Below are positions 59,797 to 64,000 of a stretch of 64,000 nucleotides of DNA, piece after piece. The position numbers were made by a program, and so were the translations under genes. Positions within the stretch are counted from its first letter, which is position 1; each line of letters begins with the position of its first letter. The stretch is from DASUVM01 sp963704675 (GTDB taxonomy: Bacteria; Patescibacteriota; Saccharimonadia; Saccharimonadales; Saccharimonadaceae), in contig OY969928.1 in NCBI GenBank assembly GCA_963704675.1, positions 248,001-312,000 of the forward strand, written 5' to 3'. The notes beneath the pieces are model-generated. The model was not told the DNA's origin, made no database searches, and saw only the letters and a list, made by a program, of their open reading frames with translations.

Positions 59797-60608
59797 TAGA
59801 GCGATCCGGTTCACAAATATCAGAAGCCACTTTTCATATCCGTGACACTATACACCCGTTACTTTACGAAAATGGTGTTATTTTTCTCGATGAAGCAACT
59901 GGCCAATTTAGAAGATTAAATAAGTTTGGCAGAAACGTACTAGAAATTATTAACATGGAAGGTCAGGAATCAGCACTCCGTAACCACTTCTTGGAGCGTG
60001 CAGGTCTCTTACCTCAGCAAGCAGAAACAGAAGCAACTAACTGGATACGATTCTTCTTGTTGCAAGAGGAAATTATAGAATCAAGCACCGACAATATTAC
60101 CAAACCAAGACAACTCCCTATAGCGCGACAATTCAGTGAGAAAGAACTTTCGCATGTGGGTGATACGCCACTTGCCTGGACCGATATTGAGAATGTCGGC
60201 TTAACCGAAACAGAGCAAACCCTTGCTACAGCCGCGCTCGAACGTTCGCTGGCACTTGGGCAATCTATCGAGGAAGAAGGGCATTACTTTGGAGATATGC
60301 TACATTATTTAAGAGACTTACAGTCGAATGATTATCGGCCAGCGACCGAGGCCGAACTTTTGCACATCCTGGCCGCCGTATATTATGTAGGCAAAGATTA
60401 CATGGGCAGGTTAAACTGCCTCGAGATGGCCGTGGCTGGCTTTATTGCAAATGCCATTCAAAAGCGGCGCTCAAAACTTGTGTTTGGCGCCCAGCTTGAT
60501 CCGAATAGGTTTCACGCTTGGATAGAAACAACGAGTGGTACAGCTATACGTCTCGCAACTGATCCGCCCATTAACGGATTATCTCATCCGTTCCTCTATA
60601 TTGAGTAA
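59793..60608 (+). CDS. Fused RRE (PqqD-like) and transglutaminase-like peptidase, lasso B1-B2 type
   Basis: A 271-residue protein in two parts. Residues about 15-95 form a PqqD-like RiPP recognition element: LYENGVIFLDEATGQFRRLN, KFGRNVLEIINMEG, ATNWIRFFLLQEEIIE. Residues about 140-271 match the Transglut_core3/lasso B2 peptidase: GKDYMGRLNCLEMAVAGFI (catalytic Cys), then FGAQLDPNRFHAWIETTSG (catalytic His) and a C-terminal DPP (possible Asp). B1 binds the leader peptide and B2 removes it. The fusion of both in one chain occurs in some known lasso pathways. Overlap ATGA with the cyclase shows coupling. Confidence 0.85.
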   Translation: MIERSGSQISEATFHIRDTIHPLLYENGVIFLDEATGQFRRLNKFGRNVLEIINMEGQESALRNHFLERAGLLPQQAETEATNWIRFFLLQEEIIESSTDNITKPRQLPIARQFSEKELSHVGDTPLAWTDIENVGLTETEQTLATAALERSLALGQSIEEEGHYFGDMLHYLRDLQSNDYRPATEAELLHILAAVYYVGKDYMGRLNCLEMAVAGFIANAIQKRRSKLVFGAQLDPNRFHAWIETTSGTAIRLATDPPINGLSHPFLYIE

Positions 60609-60635
60609 TTGAACGCACATACAGGAAGAGAGTAA

Positions 60636-60661
60636 CCCGCCACCAACGGCGACGGGCTTTT
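60636..60661 (+). terminator. Terminator of the lasso-like operon
   Basis: CCCGCC (60636-60641) pairs imperfectly with GGCGACGGG (60648-60656) and TTTT follows; about 28 bases after the stop of the fused B1-B2 gene. Confidence 0.6.
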
Positions 60662-60666
60662 ACGGC

Positions 60667-61122
60667 TCAATGCAAGGAGCTTGCTTGCTGCCACCAGTTG
60701 CGCATAAACGTCCAACGTGTACGAACAGTGTACGTATATTCTGCCCAAGGCATTTCTGCAAACAATGGCTCATCCACACCGCGATATTCGCCATTCGGTA
60801 TGAGTCGGTCTGTTGTGCGCTCAAGCACACCCATCGTCACTAAGCATTCGGCGATTCCCCGATGTTCGGCCGACAAAAACATCGGCGGGATACTGGAGTA
60901 ATCATCCAGTACTAGGCGCAGGTCACCCAACTCATCTGGGGTTAATGGCCGCTCACCTCGATCCAACAAACCTCTATCAACTCGACGAATAAGCTCGCGC
61001 AAACGTGGCAGTTGCGCACGGCCAATACGACCATCGTCAAACGCTTCAAGCGCCATGAAAAAGCAGATATATAGCCTCGTCACTCCTCTCACGGCTAGCG
61101 CGAGTACAACGTTCGCCTCCAT
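60667..61122 (-). CDS. Unrecognised protein
   Basis: The frame is 161 codons from 61152; the ATG at 61122 (MEANVVLALAVRG) is chosen because TTGACT and TGATAA boxes lie just upstream. It gives 151 residues. The N-terminal segment is hydrophobic (NVVLALAVRGVTRLYICFFM) and could be a membrane or re-entrant helix; the rest is soluble, with an Arg/Asp-rich middle and a Trp-rich end (WTFMRNWWQQ). No family is recognised. Not obviously part of the lasso-like operon, since it is on the other strand. Confidence 0.55.
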   Translation of the reverse strand: MEANVVLALAVRGVTRLYICFFMALEAFDDGRIGRAQLPRLRELIRRVDRGLLDRGERPLTPDELGDLRLVLDDYSSIPPMFLSAEHRGIAECLVTMGVLERTTDRLIPNGEYRGVDEPLFAEMPWAEYTYTVRTRWTFMRNWWQQASSLH

Positions 61123-61216
61123 CTTATCAATGAAGCATTCGGAACCAGTCAAAGTTTGTTAAGCTCCTTCGCAATTGAGACAAGAGCTACTATAACAAGC
61201 ACAAATTTAATAAAAA

Positions 61217-62059
61217 TTAAATAATTACTAAATCTGTTTTAATATGCGGGTGCGATTGATAGCTTTCAAGGATAAAGTTTTCTTCTTTGAAATCATCGAT
61301 ATTTTTAACATCACCAACAATCTTGAGTCGCGGAAAGGGGTATGGCTGACGTTTAATCTGTTCTTTTGCTGAATCAAGGTGGTTGATGTAAAGATGGGCG
61401 CTACCAGTTGAAATAATTAACTCGCGCGCTTCATAGCCGGTCATATGTGCCACCATATAGAGTAGCAGGGCGTATTGCGCAATATTAAACGGTGCGCCCA
61501 AGAAAACATCCCATGAGCGCTGATAAAGATGTAGTCGCATTTTGCCCTTGGTAACATCAAATTGGAACATGGTATGGCAAGGGGGCAGGCGCATATCGCC
61601 GTAATCAGCAGGGTTCCAACGTTTGTCGCCAAGCTCGCCGGCATTCCAGGCGCTAACTATAATACCTTTTGAATCAGGATTAGTTCTAATCTGATCAACT
61701 GCCCATTGCAACTGATCAAACTCGCTGCCATCTGGCCGCAACCAATGCCGCCACTGCACACCATAGACACGACCGAGATCATCTGAACCTTCGTGCAAGA
61801 ATCCGTCCCAATAGTGAATTTTATGCTCGTGTAAATAATCTACTTTCGAACTGCCGGAAATAAACCAAAACAGTTCATGCAATAGAATTTTAAAAGGCAT
61901 TTTTTTCGTAGTGAGCAGCGGAAAACCATAACGAAGATCAAAACGAACATGCGCGCCAAAGATAGACCGCACCGGGTGAATACCGCGCGTCTTTTTAGTT
62001 TTGCCGTTTTTCATAATGTCGGCCATAAGTTTTAGATATTCGTACTCTGGATGTGCCAT
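61217..62059 (-). CDS. thyA: Thymidylate synthase
   Basis: A 280-residue ThyA. The ATG at 62059 is chosen because TACTAT (62066-62071, minus strand) lies 6 bases upstream (leaderless). Conserved features: SIFGAHVRFDLRYGFPLLTTKK, LHELFWFISGSS, VYGVQWRHW, the nucleophile Cys in PPCHTMFQFDV and LRLHLYQRSWDVFLGAPFN (in pieces: MRLHLYQRSWDVFLG), PFPRLKI at the end. It makes dTMP from dUMP with methylene-tetrahydrofolate. The dCMP deaminase-like gene at 63299 is two genes away and fits the same pathway. Confidence 0.97.
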   Translation of the reverse strand: MAHPEYEYLKLMADIMKNGKTKKTRGIHPVRSIFGAHVRFDLRYGFPLLTTKKMPFKILLHELFWFISGSSKVDYLHEHKIHYWDGFLHEGSDDLGRVYGVQWRHWLRPDGSEFDQLQWAVDQIRTNPDSKGIIVSAWNAGELGDKRWNPADYGDMRLPPCHTMFQFDVTKGKMRLHLYQRSWDVFLGAPFNIAQYALLLYMVAHMTGYEARELIISTGSAHLYINHLDSAKEQIKRQPYPFPRLKIVGDVKNIDDFKEENFILESYQSHPHIKTDLVII

Positions 62060-62119
62060 AAAACCATAGTATCGCGCCAACCATCTTTTTACCATAAAAA
62101 GGTTTATAATAAAGGAGTT

Positions 62120-63343
62120 ATGCCTCCCAAAAGAAATCTACGCGTTGCTATGATAGCTCCGCCTTGGCTGCAAATCCCGCCCAAAGGCTATGGTGGTATC
62201 GAACGGCTCCTGGACGATCTCGTACAAGAACTGCAGCATTTAGATGTGGATGTAACTTTGTTTGGCGTAAAATCAGATACATCTCAGTATAGTGTCGATG
62301 CTTACTTTCAAAATGAACAATATAAGTTTATGCACCGGACGCTTAAAGAGGCGAGCGTGCCAGCAGCAGGGCATCTTATGTGGGCACTAAATAAAATAGC
62401 AAAAGATGGTAACTTTGACATTATTCATGACCATAGTGTATCGCTCGGTCCACTTGCATTGCGGTGGGCAACCGAACTACCCGCAATGCCGCCGGCCTTG
62501 CACACAATGCACTGGCCATTTTCTTCAAATAACCCAGCATTGCCAGATTGTACGCCACTTTGGGAGGGTTTGACAGAGGTAAAACGAGTGTTTGTAAATG
62601 GTATTTCAAATTATCAGACAAGCCAGGCACCAAAAGCATTACACTCACATGCTTTACCATTCATACATAACGGCCTTAATGTTGAACGAATGCCGTTTCA
62701 AACCAATAAGCAATCCTATTTTTTGACACTGGCGCGCATTGATGCCAGCAAAGGCATAACCACAGCCGCCACACTGTGTGCCGATGCGCATCTGCCTCTC
62801 AAAATTGCCGGCCCCGTTGCCGAGTTGACCGATGCCGGGACGGTCTTGCGGGCAGCACAACAGGCAACTTCAACTTATGAAAACTTGGAGTCATTTAGCT
62901 ACTTTAAAAACGAGCTGTGGCCAATCTTACAACGACACAAGTCTATCGAATACCTCGGAAATGTCAGCGGCAACGATAAAAAACATCTTATTGCTCAGGC
63001 TAAGGCGCTACTTTTTCCTATTCAGTGGGACGAACCCTTCGGTTTAGCCGTTGTGGAAGCCTTGTCTTGTGGTACTCCTGTCATTGCTATGAATCGCGGC
63101 GCTATGCCCGAATTAATTAAGCACGGCAAAACCGGATTTCTTGCAAATGATGAAAAGGAGTTCCAATATTATATGCAACAAATAGGTGATATCGATCCGG
63201 TAGCGTGTCGCAAAGCCGCTGAACAGCACTTTTCAAGTAGCATCATGGCTCAGCGATATTTAGAGCTTTATAAGACAATATTAAAACGTGATGCCAGATT
63301 AAGGAATAAAGCGCTGAACTCTTTTACCGCTAAATTCAAGTAG
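62120..63343 (+). CDS. Family 4 glycosyltransferase
   Basis: A 407-residue GT-B enzyme with AAAGGAG 4 bases before the ATG. It shows the N-terminal motif LRVAMIAPPWLQIPPKGYGG (the PPxxYGGIE pattern of GT4 glycogen-synthase-like or UDP-glycosyltransferases), a middle SYFLTLARIDASKGI, and the donor site ALLFPIQWDEPFGLAVVEALSCGTP then PELIKHGKTG. It probably builds an envelope glycan or glycolipid; acceptor unknown. Its last 45 bases overlap the convergent deaminase gene. Confidence 0.93.
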   Translation: MPPKRNLRVAMIAPPWLQIPPKGYGGIERLLDDLVQELQHLDVDVTLFGVKSDTSQYSVDAYFQNEQYKFMHRTLKEASVPAAGHLMWALNKIAKDGNFDIIHDHSVSLGPLALRWATELPAMPPALHTMHWPFSSNNPALPDCTPLWEGLTEVKRVFVNGISNYQTSQAPKALHSHALPFIHNGLNVERMPFQTNKQSYFLTLARIDASKGITTAATLCADAHLPLKIAGPVAELTDAGTVLRAAQQATSTYENLESFSYFKNELWPILQRHKSIEYLGNVSGNDKKHLIAQAKALLFPIQWDEPFGLAVVEALSCGTPVIAMNRGAMPELIKHGKTGFLANDEKEFQYYMQQIGDIDPVACRKAAEQHFSSSIMAQRYLELYKTILKRDARLRNKALNSFTAKFK

Positions 63344-64000
63344 TTTAATAGCATAGCCCGCTGAATGATCCTGCTTGTATACAAATTCAGCAATATCGGT
63401 CTCGGTAAACATACGCGCACAGGTTGGGCAGGGGAGAAGGTTGATAAATAATGTTGTATCGTGCAAATCTAAACCTAATTTTTGTGCTTTAATCATCAAC
63501 GCAACTTCGGCATGCACGGCATCGTAATGGTTCAGGTCGTTTGGTGGTGAAAAGTTTATTTCGCGACTTGCGCCATAATGCATTGCATAAGTTTGAAAAG
63601 GTACAACATTATTGCAGGTTGCGGCCAGCAGTTCATATTTTTTACCCTTTTTACGGCCGAGCGCCACACCGGTTTGAAAGCTAGAATCGAATGAGCAGGT
63701 GGCGGCTTGATCAACGACAGCAAGCATTTCCTTTTTATTTAATATGCCTTCTGATTCCGGTAAATCTGGCTCAATTTGCTTGGCGTAATCGCGCGCTTCG
63801 ACCTCATCAGAAAATGGCGAGAGTAGCTTATAAGGAATATTTTGCTGAACCAGTGTATAAAATTCTGGCCGCGTGTGAAAGCTTCGGTGCCATGAGCCAT
63901 TTATTAAAACTGCCTGTTTGCAGCCAACTTTTTCTATAATAAATGGTAGCTCACGCTGAAAATAATGAAGCGCATATATTTTATATTTGCTCGGCGAATG
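63299..64000 (-). CDS. Cytidine/dCMP deaminase-like protein with N-terminal domain (cut by window edge)
   Basis: The frame is open from the window edge to the stop at 63299, 233 codons, so the ATG at 63727 is probably internal. The C-terminal about 140 residues are a deaminase: VHAEVALMI (HAE, zinc His and proton-shuttle Glu), LLPCPTCARMF (PCxxC zinc ligands). The N-terminal part reads KYKIYALHYFQRELPFIIEK, then AVLINGSWHRSF and EARDYAKQIEPDLPESEGIL, a domain of unknown type. It may deaminate dCMP to dUMP and so feed thyA. The position of the true start is outside the window. Confidence 0.85.
   Translation of the reverse strand, partial: HSPSKYKIYALHYFQRELPFIIEKVGCKQAVLINGSWHRSFHTRPEFYTLVQQNIPYKLLSPFSDEVEARDYAKQIEPDLPESEGILNKKEMLAVVDQAATCSFDSSFQTGVALGRKKGKKYELLAATCNNVVPFQTYAMHYGASREINFSPPNDLNHYDAVHAEVALMIKAQKLGLDLHDTTLFINLLPCPTCARMFTETDIAEFVYKQDHSAGYAIKLLEFSGKRVQRFIP

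Noticed and set aside
1..64000. Alternative genetic code with TGA as Gly (as in SR1/Gracilibacteria)
   Set aside because: TGA ends clear genes such as the tRNA-binding protein at 25663 with ATGA overlap to the next gene; no conserved protein has internal TGA at Gly positions.

Overview
The window looks like a chromosome segment of a Candidatus Saccharibacteria (TM7) or other Patescibacteria relative. This is inference, not proof. It rests on moderate base composition, use of TGA as an ordinary stop, many small secreted or membrane-anchored proteins without recognisable homology, actinobacterial-style exported proteins (AMIN-like domain, RxxDTR repeats, DUF6879), a secE-nusG / rplK-rplA neighbourhood, and very many genes whose -10 box lies only 6-9 bases before the start codon (apparently leaderless mRNAs). 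No 16S rRNA gene is present to settle the placement.

Layout. 0-6.4 kb: membrane-anchored protein, cupin, aldehyde dehydrogenase, alpha/beta hydrolase, secreted GH5-like glycosidase. 6.7-14.7 kb: exported proteins, including a G+C-rich acidic protein, a lipoprotein zinc peptidase, an AMIN-like protein and a 1202-residue mosaic of ricin lectins, peptidase, beta-propeller and RxxDTR repeats. 14.7-24.7 kb: unrecognised large proteins, a small transcript encoding a Cys-rich 16-residue peptide, a secreted GH43-like protein, an endonuclease/exonuclease/phosphatase-fold protein and a Gly-rich membrane protein.

24.7-37.2 kb is an accessory region. Eight dispersed repeats, all in one orientation and 1-2.7 kb apart, separate small gene sets: Fic proteins, a VbhA-like antitoxin, a NYN nuclease, a CdiA-CT-like nuclease, RelB/RelE, AraC, VOC, DUF488, DUF4186 and DUF6879. 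The last unit abuts tRNA-Trp, and part of the repeat is the 3' flank of that tRNA. Several genes here are broken (Fic, NYN, pyroglutamyl peptidase, methyltransferase fragment). The arrangement suggests a tRNA-Trp-anchored array of gene cassettes.

37.4-44 kb: coiled-coil protein, P-loop kinase, YgjP-like metallopeptidase, histidine kinase, membrane glycosyltransferase, then secE-nusG. 44-53.4 kb: five tandem paralogues of an unrecognised family, on the opposite strand, inserted between nusG and rplK. 53.5-56.5 kb: rplK, a small coupled ORF, rplA with a long N-terminal extension, and a helical-repeat protein.

56.65-60.66 kb: a compact operon resembling a lasso-peptide pathway: a promoter, a 34-residue acidic peptide, a glycosyltransferase, an asparagine-synthetase-like cyclase and a fused RRE plus transglutaminase-like leader peptidase. 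60.7-64 kb: unrecognised protein, thyA, a GT4 glycosyltransferase and a dCMP-deaminase-like protein running off the end.

A 133-135 bp palindromic element occurs three times (20.1, 41.5 and 53.5 kb). Its stems covary between copies and one copy has an 8-bp flanking duplication, as expected for a MITE-like mobile element.
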